This document shows, one piece after another, positions 35,280 to 49,124 of a DNA stretch of 64,000 nucleotides. Under the pieces are notes generated by a model that was not told the DNA's origin, searched no databases, and was given only the letters and a program-made list of their open reading frames with translations. The stretch covers positions 81,564,734 through 81,628,733 of the forward strand of contig OY744532.1 in assembly GCA_963556195.1 (NCBI GenBank), written 5' to 3'. The stretch's first letter is position 1; each line of letters starts with the position of its first letter. A program made the translations under genes and the position numbers. This stretch comes from Sepiola atlantica. Lineage: Eukaryota > Mollusca > Cephalopoda > Sepiida > Sepiolidae.

Positions 35280-35590
35280 TTACACTAGTTTTAAATTTCT
35301 GCATGTCAGCACCGTCGGAAAAACAGGGAGCAGGGAGGAGTTCCAGCGGCCAGCAGCACGATTAAAGAAGCTATTGGAGTAGAAAGTTTTCCGGCATCTG
35401 GTGACCTCCACAGTGAATGAATGGGATTTAGCTGATTGTCGAATTGGTCTAGTGAATTTACGTCGAGGGGGCACTAGAGTAGCCAGTTCATCGGAGCATA
35501 ATCCATTGAAGTATTTGTAAAACAAGCACAAAGATGCTACATTGCGGCGATGTAACAAAGGCTGGAGCTTGGTTGACAGTTGGGGGCCTA
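35280..35590 (-). pseudogene. LINE reverse transcriptase, C-terminal fragment
   Basis: On - the frame reads LLHRRNVASLCLFYKYFNGL, CSDEL, LVPP, then an FTVEVTRCRKTFYSNSFFNR stretch, RAAGRWNSSLLPVFP and a final CRNLKLV before the stop. This series (RR..VASL.LFYK, C..EL..L.PP, R...NSFF.R....WN.LP..VFP) is the usual C-terminal tail of ORF2 in many metazoan non-LTR retrotransposons. Upstream codons (LSTKLQP) extend it to about 35590. Only about 100 residues remain; the RT catalytic core and endonuclease are absent. 5' truncation is typical of LINE copies. The clade cannot be set from this piece. Confidence 0.75.
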
Positions 35591-37323
<1,733 letters not shown>

Positions 37324-37324
37324 G

Positions 37325-37532
37325 TAGTCTAAATAAGCTTTGAGTAATTTTAAATAAAGACGAACAATGCAGTTTAAATTCCCAGAGTAACTAACTTAAT
37401 CCAAGATATCGCAGACTTAGCAGTTTCATAAGTCGACCTACCGTTAAGAATTTCATAAATATAAAAGGGCATTTAAGTATCTAACAGTGAACAAAAAAAC
37501 AGGGGACCTGAACTTGAGCGTGAAATATTAAA
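37325..37532 (+). repeat. Dispersed direct repeat, copy A
   Basis: Starts gtagtctaaataagctttga and shares with 37966-38166 the words tttaaataaagacgaa..caatgcagtttaaattccca, tcgcagactt, agtacctaacagtgaa and ggggacctgaactt. The two copies are roughly 80 percent identical by eye. Confidence 0.75.
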
Positions 37533-37710
37533 ACGAAGATCGTCAGCTGCTTACCATGTAACTAATTCGGAGATTTAAAAACATGACAGTGAGAATATTC
37601 ATTGTCTTCCAATTGTACTGATCAAACGACCACTTCCCCAATAATAAAATGTAGAAATAATTTAGCTTTGATTTAACCAATATACACCTAAATAAATAAA
37701 TGAATAAATA

Positions 37711-37717
<7 letters not shown>

Positions 37718-37787
<70 letters not shown>

Positions 37788-37790
37788 TAT
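37718..37790. repeat. (AAT)n microsatellite
   Basis: About 24 ATA/AAT repeats. Confidence 0.95.
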
Positions 37791-37965
37791 TAATAATAAT
37801 ATCCAAACACTCTACCAAAAAGCATTCTGCTATATGGTAGCTAGTAATAAAACTATATAGGAATAACACTTGCATTAAAAAAGCTAGAGTACCTTCGGGA
37901 CTAGATAGGCAAGTAGATAAGAGGAACAAAAACCTCGCCATACAGATCTAAATACCCAGTATATA

Positions 37966-38166
37966 GTCTAAAGAAGTTGTGAGTCATTTTAAACAAAGAA
38001 ACACAAATACAGTTTAAATTCCCAGAAAAACTTACTAAATCCAATATATCGCAGACTTTGCACTTGCATTAGTCAACACACCTTTGGAAGATTCATGAAT
38101 AAAAAAAGGGATTTAAGTACCTAACAGTGAAATACAAAAGGGGACCTTAACTTAAGCTGTAAATAT
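37966..38166 (+). repeat. Dispersed direct repeat, copy B
   Basis: Second copy of 37325-37532 in the same orientation. It ends at a (TA)n tract, whereas copy A begins at one. Confidence 0.75.

Positions 38167-38216
<50 letters not shown>
38167..38216. repeat. (TA)n microsatellite
   Basis: TA tract abutting the MITE-like element. Confidence 0.95.
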
Positions 38217-38219
<3 letters not shown>

Positions 38220-38472
38220 GAGTTCGAATGCAAAACGCGATAAGCGCCATTTTCAAAATCACGAAACTGTCCCAACAAAAAGTGTTGCATTTCAACGCTC
38301 GACGACACCCCGAAACTATGTGATACATAAAATGATACCGAAATAATTTCTTTTTGATTTCAATCAAAATCAGCGTTCATACGAAGTCTAGATTTAATAT
38401 CTTCGTGTTGGTATTGTTTACGGTCTCAATTTAAACGAATTGGATTTATCGCGTTTCTCGTTCGAACTCTTC
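38217..38472. mobile_element. Short MITE-like element with 27 bp TIRs
   Basis: The left end gaagagttcgaatgcaaaac then gcgataa, and the right end read on the other strand, gaagagttcgaacgagaaac then gcgataa, match at 24 of 27 positions. The element is 256 bp, has no coding capacity and is bordered on both sides by (TA)n, fitting a TA-targeting (Tc1/mariner-type) non-autonomous element. The TIR differs from that of the Tc1 element at 59751. Confidence 0.65.
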
Positions 38473-38554
<82 letters not shown>

Positions 38555-38556
38555 TA

Positions 38557-38589
<33 letters not shown>

Positions 38590-38611
38590 CATATATATAT
38601 ATATATATATT
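38473..38611. repeat. (TA)n microsatellite, interrupted
   Basis: TA tract with tgtgtgttaata and tacatacata interruptions. Confidence 0.95.
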
Positions 38612-40560
38612 ATTAATATTATTTCGTGTAGCTCATCAAGTAGTAGAACACTCTCATGATAATTTATTTCAACATCTAAAATAATACATATGTAAAAAGT
38701 AAACCTAGAAACATAACTTGAAAACATACCGACACCTAGCAATCATGGATACATTATTTAATTAGTAAAAACACGGACGAACTAATACGGTGAATGAAAT
38801 GGTGAGACAACCTCTTCCATAATTAACATGAATACCTAGATACAAAACAATGCTACAGATTCAATAACCTTAGCAACGCAAACCCTACAGAACTCATGAG
38901 TAACTTCTAAAATGACTTCTTAATTATAAGTAAAGAAGTTGAGTTCATCCAACAACATAATAATTTCGAAAAACAAGTATACACTATCGTTAAAAAACAT
39001 TAGAAACTTCAGCAAACTACGAAAAACGGATAAAACTTGATTTTTTTTATAAAATAAATAAACAAAACAAAAGGATACTAAACTTGTCATGGAAAACTAA
39101 AAATACTAGATAAGTACGAGCACCACTACATAAATACAATAAATACTAAAAGTAACCAAATTAGCGACAATGTAACTAAATTGAACCTAAGGAAGCTTAT
39201 ATATTATTTGAAGACCACAGAAGTAATTTTAATAATTACCTAAAACTCGCTTAATTAATCCGACCAAACTATAAATAGGAATATTTAGTAAAATACTCCT
39301 TTCTAGAATAACAAGCAAATAAAAAGCCATATAATCAAACCAATGGATAAATACTGCCGAAGCAATCAGTTGAGCTTGTAATATCCACATTAAAACAACA
39401 TGTAACTACCTTCACTTTGAGATCGTGGGTTTCTATCCACCCATATATGAATAACTCTTCAACGTTGCGCTGGAATGTGCCGAGGTATATACTAATATAT
39501 TCAAGAACGAAATCCACAGTATTAAAAATATAGAATATGAGTGTTCATCAATAATAATGAACTATGGATAAAAACAAAAAAATACACACATATTTGATTT
39601 TGATATAAGTGCTCACAACTTTTTTTTGGGGGAGGGGTATACGATTATGTGGAGTTACTTATTACATATACCTTCACAAATATATTTCATAATAAAAATA
39701 CCGGCATGTATAGAGATGATTGGTTAGCTAACTAACTTTTGAGATATATTTTAACCTGAAATGAAAATACTTTCGAGACATATTTAAAGAATATCGCTAA
39801 TCCAATATAAGTAAACCCAAAGTCTAATCAACTTTCTATCAATAATTAAACATATTTTAATTCTATTGAACGTAGGTTTATCAATAATTCTAGCTTCGAA
39901 AATATATTTAAGAAGTAAAGAAACATTTAAAACACAGCTCTAAAAAAGTAGGCATCATAATTGATGACTTAAATATAAACCAAGTCACACCAATAATTAT
40001 GAGTAAATTAACTATGAAATAAAAATAAATATAATCTTGTATACACACCCCTATAATTAGATGCGAAAATCTGAACTGAGCAAGCCATTCTTAAATCTAA
40101 TCTAAAATCACTACACTGTATTCAATCCCTTACATAAAATATTCTCTGAAAATTACCTAAAATTTTCCGACACCCAAGAGCAGTAGAGAAAAAGTGACTA
40201 AATATTTAAAAAGGTAACAAATATAGTACCAATAAAAATGACACAAAGTAGAGCAATAACATAACTACTAGAAATAGTAATAATCCAAATAGAAACAAAA
40301 TAGTTAATAAAATAGAGAAAAAACTGTAACTGCAAAACTCATGCACTTTTTCCACTACAAAACAAATGCCTAACCAAACCACAATATTTTGTAAATGAAA
40401 GCCTAAATAACAAGAAGTACTATGTATGTGCGATCTCTCTAGATAGTAACACCAGCCACTAATAAACTAGCATATTTCATCTTAATTTAGACAGATACTA
40501 CCTGGTATATTCTACCACTTCTTCTGCTTAAAAATATCAAGTTGCCCAAAATTAAGCTGG
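38612..40560. other. A-rich intergenic DNA, nothing recognised
   Basis: About 1.9 kb that is notably rich in A and poor in G on the + strand, with many stops on both strands. No repeat family or coding motif is seen. Confidence 0.45.
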
Positions 40561-40778
40561 TATGCTTTTATGTGGAAAGAAGAATAAAATAAAGTTGTTG
40601 AAAGTCTTGCATGCGGCGGGCTCCATCACATTCGCTGTGCTTTGTTAAACTTTCCTAGTATTGTCTCGCATCATACTTACGTGAGAAATATGTAAATACT
40701 GGGCTAATTTCGCTACTCAAAGTAAATAAAATGATTTTGACCGCGAAAGTCAGATGATGATTTGTCCTCGTTAATACC

Positions 40779-40800
40779 AGTCGAGAATACGTTCTCGACT
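40779..40800. other. Short perfect hairpin
   Basis: agtcgagaa, loop tacg, ttctcgact. It lies about 55 bases upstream of a ggaataaagtt word and the TA array. The surrounding 40560-40850 has higher GC and may be a retroposon tail, but no family is recognised. Confidence 0.6.
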
Positions 40801-40854
40801 ATCATTCCGACGGAAACTGGTAATTCCGGTTGCCTTTATCTTTTGGAATAAAGT

Positions 40855-40855
40855 T

Positions 40856-40919
<64 letters not shown>

Positions 40920-41461
40920 TATACAAATATATGTATATATATTGATATATATTAAAATATATATATATTGATATATATTAATATATATATATTGATATAT
41001 ATTAATATATATATTGATATATATTAATATATATATATATATTGATATATATTAATATATATATACATTGAAATATATTAATATCAAAATATATATATTG
41101 ATATATATATATATTAATATATATATATTGATATATAATAATATATATATGTATATATATATATATATATTGATATATATTAATATTAATATATATATAT
41201 ATTGATATATATATTATTATAGATATATATATATTGATATATATATATTGATATATATATTAATATATATTAAAATTTATATATATATATGTTGATATAT
41301 ATTAATATTAATATATATATATATTGATATACAATTATATTAATATATATATATATTTATAGATATATTGATATATATATATTGATATATATTTATATTT
41401 ATATATATATTGATATATATTAATATTAATATATATATTTATATATTTTGATATATATTAA

Positions 41462-41525
<64 letters not shown>
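40855..41525. repeat. TA-derived array with recurring TTGATATATATTAATATA words
   Basis: About 670 bp in which ttgatatatattaatata recurs at intervals of roughly 20-60 bp, between TA runs. It ends in a pure TA stretch (41463-41524). It is best described as a TA microsatellite that has evolved a longer-period pattern. Confidence 0.9.
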
Positions 41526-41528
<3 letters not shown>

Positions 41529-42770
41529 GTACTTGGCATTCGTATTAAATTGGTCGTGGCAGTTCCCGTTTTGCATACCACTCCTTGAACGGGCCGTGAC
41601 AGTTATCGCTTATACAACTGGCAATTTTTAACACCAAAAATGTATATGTTGCATACCTTTACTTTCTCGTACCGTTACTTCTTCGTCGCGGAGGGGTGAT
41701 GGAGTCCTGTGGTTGGATTCTTTCTTCGTTTCTGTACTTCCGTGAACATCACCGCTACAAGAAAAGCTTCATCACCGATTCAGGACACACACACTCTTTT
41801 AAACTTTCACTTCTGTTTTATTTCAGGCGTCGCATTTCTGTCGCTTGGAGATGTTTCACCAAGGTTAAGAGAGATAGACCAAATTACTAATCTATCGTAG
41901 TTAATTCCTATGTTAAGTCCTTAGCCATTCGAGGACGGGGGAGAAGAAATCCCAAACTTGTAATTAAAATTGAATTCCCCTTTTTCATTTGAGGACTCAC
42001 TAGAGAAGTCGACTGTTCGGCTCGCTGCCAAAACCTATACTCTCAAAACTCTGCTTCCCACACAAAAGCCCGTTACGTCACAGATCCCGTATGCGTCAAG
42101 AATGTATTGATGGTGTTTCAGTTATTTACTGCATACGCTAACGTGTAGGCAAAAATGCAATGACCATGCTAGTTAAACGAAAATATGAAACCGAGAGTCA
42201 CACGTGGTTTCTGATGTTGCTACGTTTGTCTGCTTTTACGCATATCTACTTCATAGCTTTATGTAATCCTTAAATAGCAATTCCGAAAAATATATATTGC
42301 AAGCAACTCATATTCTATGATACATTAAACATTACATTTTATTTTGGAAATAGTGTGGATAATACATACACTTCCTAACAGAGTAAGTGACCACATGACC
42401 AGAGATTAGATTAGAAATCGGTACATCCAATTCATAAAACCGGAAGTTAAGTGTTACAAATTAGTTCATAGAGCCATTAAATATAATTACAAAAACATAG
42501 ATGGCGTTAGAAAAAGTTATTGGATACAGTCCAGAATAGTAAACAATCGATTGCTCGTAAATAAAAAAAAAACAAATAAACATTTAATAGTAAAGGCAGT
42601 ATGGTAGGGTTATCTACCGATCCGTGTTATAATAGCTTTTAGGTTTTATTTAGTTTAGACATTTTATTTCGATATTCTGACGAACATAAAACGACATTTG
42701 GGATATTATTATTGCGTAACTTTTCTATACATTAGTTATGGGTCGGAATGTTTTAGATGAGGGTTGATAA
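41526..42770. other. No gene confirmed
   Basis: 41540-42090 has more balanced base composition and open frames of about 64 codons, with no motif that I recognise. Paired words gtcgtggcagttcccgttt and ccgtgacagttatcgctt near 41552 and 41591 suggest a repeat. 42090-42770 is AT-rich with nothing visible. Confidence 0.35.
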
Positions 42771-42775
42771 TTTGT

Positions 42776-43025
42776 AGAATTGGGTACATTCAGACTACCG
42801 TTCTCATATTGGCTGTTTTAGTCACAATGTTTCGGTCGATGTAACCTCCGACGTTCTTCAGGTGTATCTTGTTTAATTCCGGCAAGATTCCCCAGTTCGA
42901 CAGAAATATTCCCTTGTCCGACAAGGTACACCAAAAAGAGTTCAGAGGTTACATCAGCCGAAACGTTGTGATTAAAACACCTAAGATTAGAACAGTAGTC
43001 CGAATATACCAAATTCTACATAAAC
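42776..43025. repeat. Foldback repeat, cgaaacgttgtg family, copy 1
   Basis: Inverted pair with about 80 percent matching arms. The right arm on + reads gaggttacatcagccgaaac then gttgtgattaaaac, agaacagtagtccgaatata and ccaaattcta (42940-43022). The left arm on - reads gaggttacatcgaccgaaac then attgtgactaaaac, gagaacggtagtctgaatgt and acccaattcta (42776-42850). The spacer is about 90 bp. Related arms occur at 47575-47875. Confidence 0.75.
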
Positions 43026-43059
43026 ATAAGTTGGTATTTAAGTTTACGAGGAATTGTTT

Positions 43060-44248
43060 GTGAAGAGATTGCCCTTCAGACTTAAGATGTGTGGTAGAGT
43101 AAGGCATGTCTTACACTATATAGAGCATGAAGTAAAGCGTAGTATTATCACGTCGAGCGCTTTTGTCTAGTGTGTGGATAACGCACATGTAAATCAAAAT
43201 CAAAATCAAATTCTGACATAAAAAAGCTTACAATAAGTGTTTACACTTTAAAAGTAATTTGTAGGTAGAGGGTTTTATTCTATTGCGTTTTCTATGACTT
43301 ATTTATTGTTATTTTGTATTTCTTGGTTACGGATTATTTATTTTTAACTATTATTGACATTTTCATCACCATGTTGTCGAGAAATTTAGAAGAAAAAGTG
43401 TATATTCTGAAATAAATGTGTAAATTTTGCAATCAACATTTAAGATAAAATAACTATTAAAGTGTATGTAATGAATCTACATCAGAATACAGCGCTCACA
43501 TTCCTGATAATTTTGATATAGATAATGTATGATTAAAACAATAGTATAACATGATGGAAAAGAGTATAACCATGTGTTGAATATCCGCGTATGCGTGAAT
43601 ATTTCATAGAAATACATTCAATCTTCATAATTGAAATACTTATAATGCATATTCTAAACAGAAATAAATGTATTTTCACAAACAGAACATAGTTTAAATG
43701 TTGACATTTAAAGAAAATAAAACTACCTTCAGTTTTTGTAACATTGTTTATTTTTTTTAACCGTAAGAATTAGTAAGTAAAATATTTAGTTACTGGTGAG
43801 AGAAAGCTCGCACTTCATTTCAAATGAATTATTATTTAACGTTAGTGACTGTGTTTTTTAAATATGTTCACATATAAAGAAATTATGTTTAAAAACTCAA
43901 ACATTTGTTTTAACTGAAAATTAATGTTTTTTTATGAATAAATTGTGATTCATTTACTTTTATATCAATGAAAAAAAAAACAATCATCTTCGATCATTCG
44001 TTTCTAAATGAATTATATGTAATGTATGAGGGCAATCTATTTTCCCAAACACAACAACGTGAGAATAGAACAAACTATAATAATCTACATAATTGTATAT
44101 CACATTATTTATTCTAAGTCCGATAAATGTAAGTTTATCTTATATAAAATTAAAACAAATTGAATAGTAATATAATTATGACAAATATATTACTTTGCAA
44201 AATTGGCTAAGATGAAGTAATCTTTAAATTGAAATCCTCTGATTTTAC

Positions 44249-44249
<1 letters not shown>
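43060..44249. other. No gene recognised
   Basis: AT-rich DNA, stops in all frames. Confidence 0.45.

Positions 44250-44330
<81 letters not shown>
44250..44330. repeat. (TA)n microsatellite
   Basis: About 80 bp of TA with one tgta. Confidence 0.95.
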
Positions 44331-44331
<1 letters not shown>

Positions 44332-45108
44332 GCGTGTAAGTGTGGATGCCATCAATACTAATAATTAAACACACTGTACCTCTATGTTTATATACTACAG
44401 TACATTATATTACAAGAGGTAATTCAGTATATACAATATAAAACACATTTTATGGGTGTACAATAAATAATACATTTTGTTGCTCATTTTTTATTAATCT
44501 TTTATTAAATAATTAATTACAAAAAATGTTTACGGCAATATGAAAAGTCTAGTATGCATATGCATTCTAATAATGTAAATTAGTCGTCCGTCACAACATC
44601 AATCACACTTTCCTCAAGTGATTAAAGTCTAATTTAAGACAATTTTATTTTTAATATTTATTAAAGAAGAAAGGCTGTGCCATACATCTACATCATTGAG
44701 TACGTTTACAATATGTGTCGTATTGCTATTTGATGTATTGGGTTTCCAAAACTGGGGTTAATAATTAATTCATCTGAATTCGTAAATGTTATGCTTGCAT
44801 ATATGTACAAGATTGGTAGATAATTTTTAATTTAAATCAATAGAACATAGAGAAAAACTCCCGTGTTATTATCTTGTTATGAATATGTCTATTTCGATGT
44901 TAATGGCCAGACTGTGATTTAAAAAAATATATTACCTTATGTCTGTGAGTAATTCCTTTATACATAAGTGTAAGTCGATACATTTACAATGAATACTAAT
45001 GTTATTAGACGTCAAAGCAAAAGAAAAGCACACAGTTTATCATGTTTTATTCGACATGAAATTAAAATAGTTATGCTATCTGTAGCTATTACTAGAATTT
45101 AAAGCACT
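44331..45108. other. No gene recognised
   Basis: AT-rich DNA with no supported feature. Confidence 0.45.
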
Positions 45109-45131
45109 TTTATATATATATATATATTATA

Positions 45132-45258
45132 CTATGAAATGAAATAATAAAATGAGGTGTCAATCAAATTTTATTATAATTCAAAGTTAAAGCAATATTA
45201 TAATATCAAAAATAAAATTTGATTGATACCTTATTTCATTATTTCATTTTATATTATA
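45132..45258. repeat. Foldback / MITE-like inverted repeat
   Basis: The left arm atgaaatgaaataataaaat then gaggtgtcaatcaaatttta pairs with the right arm, which read on - gives ataaaatgaaataatgaaat then aaggtatcaatcaaatttta. The arms are about 43 bp with a few mismatches and the spacer about 35 bp. Short TA tracts lie nearby (45109-45127). No coding capacity. Confidence 0.75.
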
Positions 45259-45354
45259 ATATTAATGCTCTATCCAGTATATCGAGCCTCTAGTTTTTAT
45301 CCGGATGTTTAACTAATAATAAGATATCAGTTGACGCTTTATCTTTTGTTGGTT

Positions 45355-45357
<3 letters not shown>

Positions 45358-45391
<34 letters not shown>
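45358..45391. repeat. (TA)n microsatellite
   Basis: Short TA tract. Confidence 0.9.
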
Positions 45392-45394
<3 letters not shown>

Positions 45395-45715
45395 AGTTGA
45401 AAAAATATATATATGCCAATTAAGCAACACAGATGCTCCCGCGTTTCATCTCCAGGGGGAATTATCATGCTAAAATGCATGAAGTAAGTTTTTTCCGGGG
45501 GTTTTAATATACACGACAAGCTAGTTAACCAATCAGAGTATTTGTTGTTCTTTTTGCCAAAAATTGGGCTTCCCACGAACAAAGGTCCGGTTAGTTTTAC
45601 TTACTATTTTCTGTTCTATTGTTCTGTTTTCTATAGATTTGCCTATCCCTGTTACTTTAGTGTGTTAATACTGAGAATTGATACATCTAAAATTGCATGT
45701 GGATACATTAAAGAG

Positions 45716-45716
<1 letters not shown>

Positions 45717-45765
<49 letters not shown>
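45717..45765. repeat. (TA)n-(TG)n compound microsatellite
   Basis: TA at 45717-45747 followed by TG to about 45765. Confidence 0.93.
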
Positions 45766-45769
45766 ATCC

Positions 45770-47570
45770 ACAAAGTAAAATTCTATAATTCCCGCCGTAT
45801 TCCATGTATACATTATAATACTGAAGTTTCGATAAAGCTATCTGATAATATACTCGAACAGAAACATTAGCACTTAAGGTTTTATCGTGAGTATATTTTG
45901 CTATTGCATTGTATGTGTTACTAAAAATTAAAAATGTATTTTGATCATAAGTTTTGTTTTATTTGTTGGTATTGTATCTGGCTTTATTATTCAGTTGGTA
46001 GTAGTCTTCTAAAACCATTTCTTGTATTTCTTATTAACAAAAAAATGTATTAGAACTGTTTGTCATTTTGCTCTTGGTTTAACTTAGTAATTATGATTTA
46101 TTCTATATGTTCCTCTTGGCCGACCATTCTTCCTGATCTTCCTTAACGATCTTCCGAATCCATATCTAATACGATTTGTTGACATATATTCAGTTTACAC
46201 TATGGTATATGGTAGCACTTCGAAGAGCATTGCCCATTAAGATATTAGTGATTCTCTGTGTTGCGATGTATAGCATGTTCTCCAATAAAAAAACAGTCGC
46301 ATTTACCTTTTAGAAGCTTGAAGAACAGGCGTCTTAACTATCAGCGTCAACGCTCAGATCTTTATTGCGCCTCAGGCGAAATAAATGACTGTCTGCTTGA
46401 AGAATCCCCCTAAGTATGCATGCATTCTAGATCGCAAATAGTAGGTATATATCAAATATGTTACTAACGTTACACTTTAGAATTGTCTAACTATTTAAGC
46501 AATTCTGTATGTGTTTAAGCGTTAGATATTTTGTAAGAGTAAGTATTATTGCAACACTGTCGTCAGTGGAGGTACACGCATTTTTAGTAGATTAACAGAG
46601 TATAAAATCGAATACACAATCTAGTCGGTGGGGATCTCTTCTGTTCTCTAAAGTATCCTTCGGACTCAGCTGTATTATTTGGTTTCACCAAGTAAACATT
46701 TATTACAAAAACTCATCTACCACAACTGGTAGGGATCCTCCTTCTATCTTAGATTTGCCAAACGTCATTCGGATTTCTAGAGACATAATTTATTTCCAAG
46801 AAACTCTCGTCTATGGGAAACATTACAACGAGACTGCTTCTCGTTAATGATTCAACGTGGGCTTTTTTAAATGACATTAAACACATTCTGAACATTACCG
46901 ATCCTCACATGTAACCACACTTTGTCCATTCCACCAATTATTGAAGACACACATAAACATGATTATAATTAGTTTCGACATGAACAAACACGAACACCGT
47001 TTATATACAGTGAAAGACAAGCAACTAAATGTGCCATAAATGTCATTCATTTACACTGTAATATCATTTGTAAAAGTGGGAACGCTCTCTCCATGTGTAG
47101 TTTTAATAAGAGCTTCTATTTAGTTGACAAATTAAAACGACTCGTTTCGAAATGTTTTTTTCAGTATTAAATAAGCCGAATGTTGTTGATATGACGTATT
47201 TCAATAAATCAAAACCATATCAGGCGATGGCACACAAGTGAAGAATAAGAAAATAATTTCTCACTTTCTGAGTTTGAAACGTTATCTTCTATAAAACCTG
47301 CATTGCAGGATTGTGATATCGCGTGCACGAATCTCTTTATGCCCTTTTTAATGGTTTCACGAAACTCCGAGGAAAATGGAAAATTAAAGAGGGAAATCGA
47401 TGAATCTCTCAATTACGACCATGAATGGAAAATATAATTTGGGAGCCTAAAAAGTAAAAACTTCCTGGTGGAGTTCGCTAGAATTGACAATCAACGCGAA
47501 AATAAAAGGCAATTCGCATTTCAATATGTAATATAACAACAAGGGCATAGACTGTTTCTGTATTTTTGAG
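45770..47570. other. No gene recognised
   Basis: 1.8 kb of AT-rich DNA. A 67-codon - strand open frame (47209-47412) has no motif that I recognise. Confidence 0.45.
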
Positions 47571-47574
47571 CTGA

Positions 47575-47875
47575 GGATTAGTGATGTGTATAATTTGGAT
47601 TATTCGGTCTACTGTTCTCATCTTCAGTGGTATACTCACAACGTTTCGGCAGCTGTAACCACGGCTTTCTTCCGGTGTATATTGTCGAACTCGGGAATAT
47701 GTATGCCGAACTCGGGAATCGAGACAGAATTTCAAACAAATAAATAAAGGAGCTCGTTACAAAATTCCGTCCAGATTTTCAGTAAATATTACCGAAGGCC
47801 GAAGATAACAGCGTCTGAAACGGTGTGAGACTTGAGATATGAAGAGAAGTCTGAATAATCCAAATTATACAAGGG
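47575..47875. repeat. Foldback repeat, cgaaacgttgtg family, copy 2
   Basis: The left arm on - (47575-47665) reads gccgtggttacagctgccga then aacgttgtgagtata, gagaacagtagaccgaataa and tccaaattata. The right arm on + (47810-47872) reads ctgaaacggtgtgagacttg, then gagaagtctgaataatccaa and attata. The arrangement parallels 42776-43025. The 85-codon frame at 47478-47735 simply reads through the left arm. Confidence 0.65.
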
Positions 47876-47879
47876 TATA

Positions 47880-49050
47880 GGCTCCAACAAAACTGAATAA
47901 AACAAAATATATAGTATTACCACAACGCCGAATATAGTGTACTATGCATACATTTTAATAATATTGAATCATATTGTCTCAGATAACGCCTATAAGATTT
48001 ATGGATATTTAAAAAGTAAATAAAATCGATGTTGCATTTTCTCAACGGAGATCTTCGCCACCCGACTGAGAGCATAACTTTCACTCGCGGAGCTGTTGTT
48101 TCGTTTCGTCAACACGTGTGTGGATTAGGAAAACATACTGAATTATAGTCTAAAGGATTTAAATTACCTACTAGACACCATCCTCGAGTGTCTTCACCTC
48201 TCTGTACAAGGGTTTGTCAGGACAACCTGACATGAGGATACTTACCCCTACAAGTAAACCCTTACCAAATATTCAAAATTACATAGTATCCGCAGCACAA
48301 ATAAGATCCCCTCATACGAGGAATAGTGCATCTTATCCTAGTGATGTTACCTCAAGTAACACCACGTAGCTGGATACGCCGCCAGACTAGATGAATTCTT
48401 GTCCTGGAATCCGGTAAGACCAACAGAGCACAAGAAATATATACTATGACATACTTGACTGGTCAGTTGGGGAGAGAAGAAATTTATTATTATTAACTTT
48501 TTTACGAACTCAATGTTTGAGAAATAAAGGAGAATTTTAATAGAATATTCGGGTATCTATGTATCTCATATATAAATAAAGTGTTAGTCCCAGGAAGAGG
48601 CCCCTTGATTTCTGAGAACTTCGAATGAAGTAAAATAAAACATTACGGATTCTTTAAGGGTACATTCTCATGTAAAAAGGTTCGCTTACCTCCCACAAAC
48701 TTCACGCTGTATTACTGAATTCTCACCTAAGTTTTACTGGCCAGCCGTAGCGTTGCTTAACTCCAAAAATATAATCAGAAACCTGTGTGTTCAGGTTATG
48801 ATTTCCTATATGTAAGAAGTCAATTGCATTGAAGAACAAACGCGCAATTTTGTGGATGAATAATAGATCTGTGAATATATAATAAAATAACAGAAGATGC
48901 CTCACATGTACTTTTTATGGTTGTGTAGGATGTATAACTATTACTGTAAAGCTAAGGCATGAGAACACGGCAAGAGGGTAAAAAGTGCAGAATAGATGCA
49001 GTCTACTTTATCCCTGAGTATGACTACGTGTGTGCGATAATGAAATCCTC
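47880..49050. other. No gene recognised
   Basis: 48170-48450 is GC-richer than its surroundings but has no long open frame or known motif. Confidence 0.4.
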
Positions 49051-49057
49051 AATATAT

Positions 49058-49120
49058 AAATGCTAAGTGGTTAACGACGCAGACGGAATACATGGGTGTG
49101 CCAGGTTCTAATCCACTTCA
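49058..49120 (+). repeat. tRNA-like SINE head, degenerate
   Basis: tgctaagtggttaacgacgc (A-box-like tgctaagtgg at 49061-49070), followed by ccaggttctaatcca (B-box-like ggttctaatcc at 49104-49114). The A-to-B spacing fits a tRNA-derived promoter. No SINE body match within the window, so identity is tentative. Confidence 0.35.
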
Positions 49121-49124
49121 TTCT

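Noticed and set aside
42776..47875. Hammerhead ribozyme in the cgaaacgttgtg foldback family
   Set aside because: One arm has a CTGAAGA-like box and GAAA is present, but no consistent stem II forms across copies.
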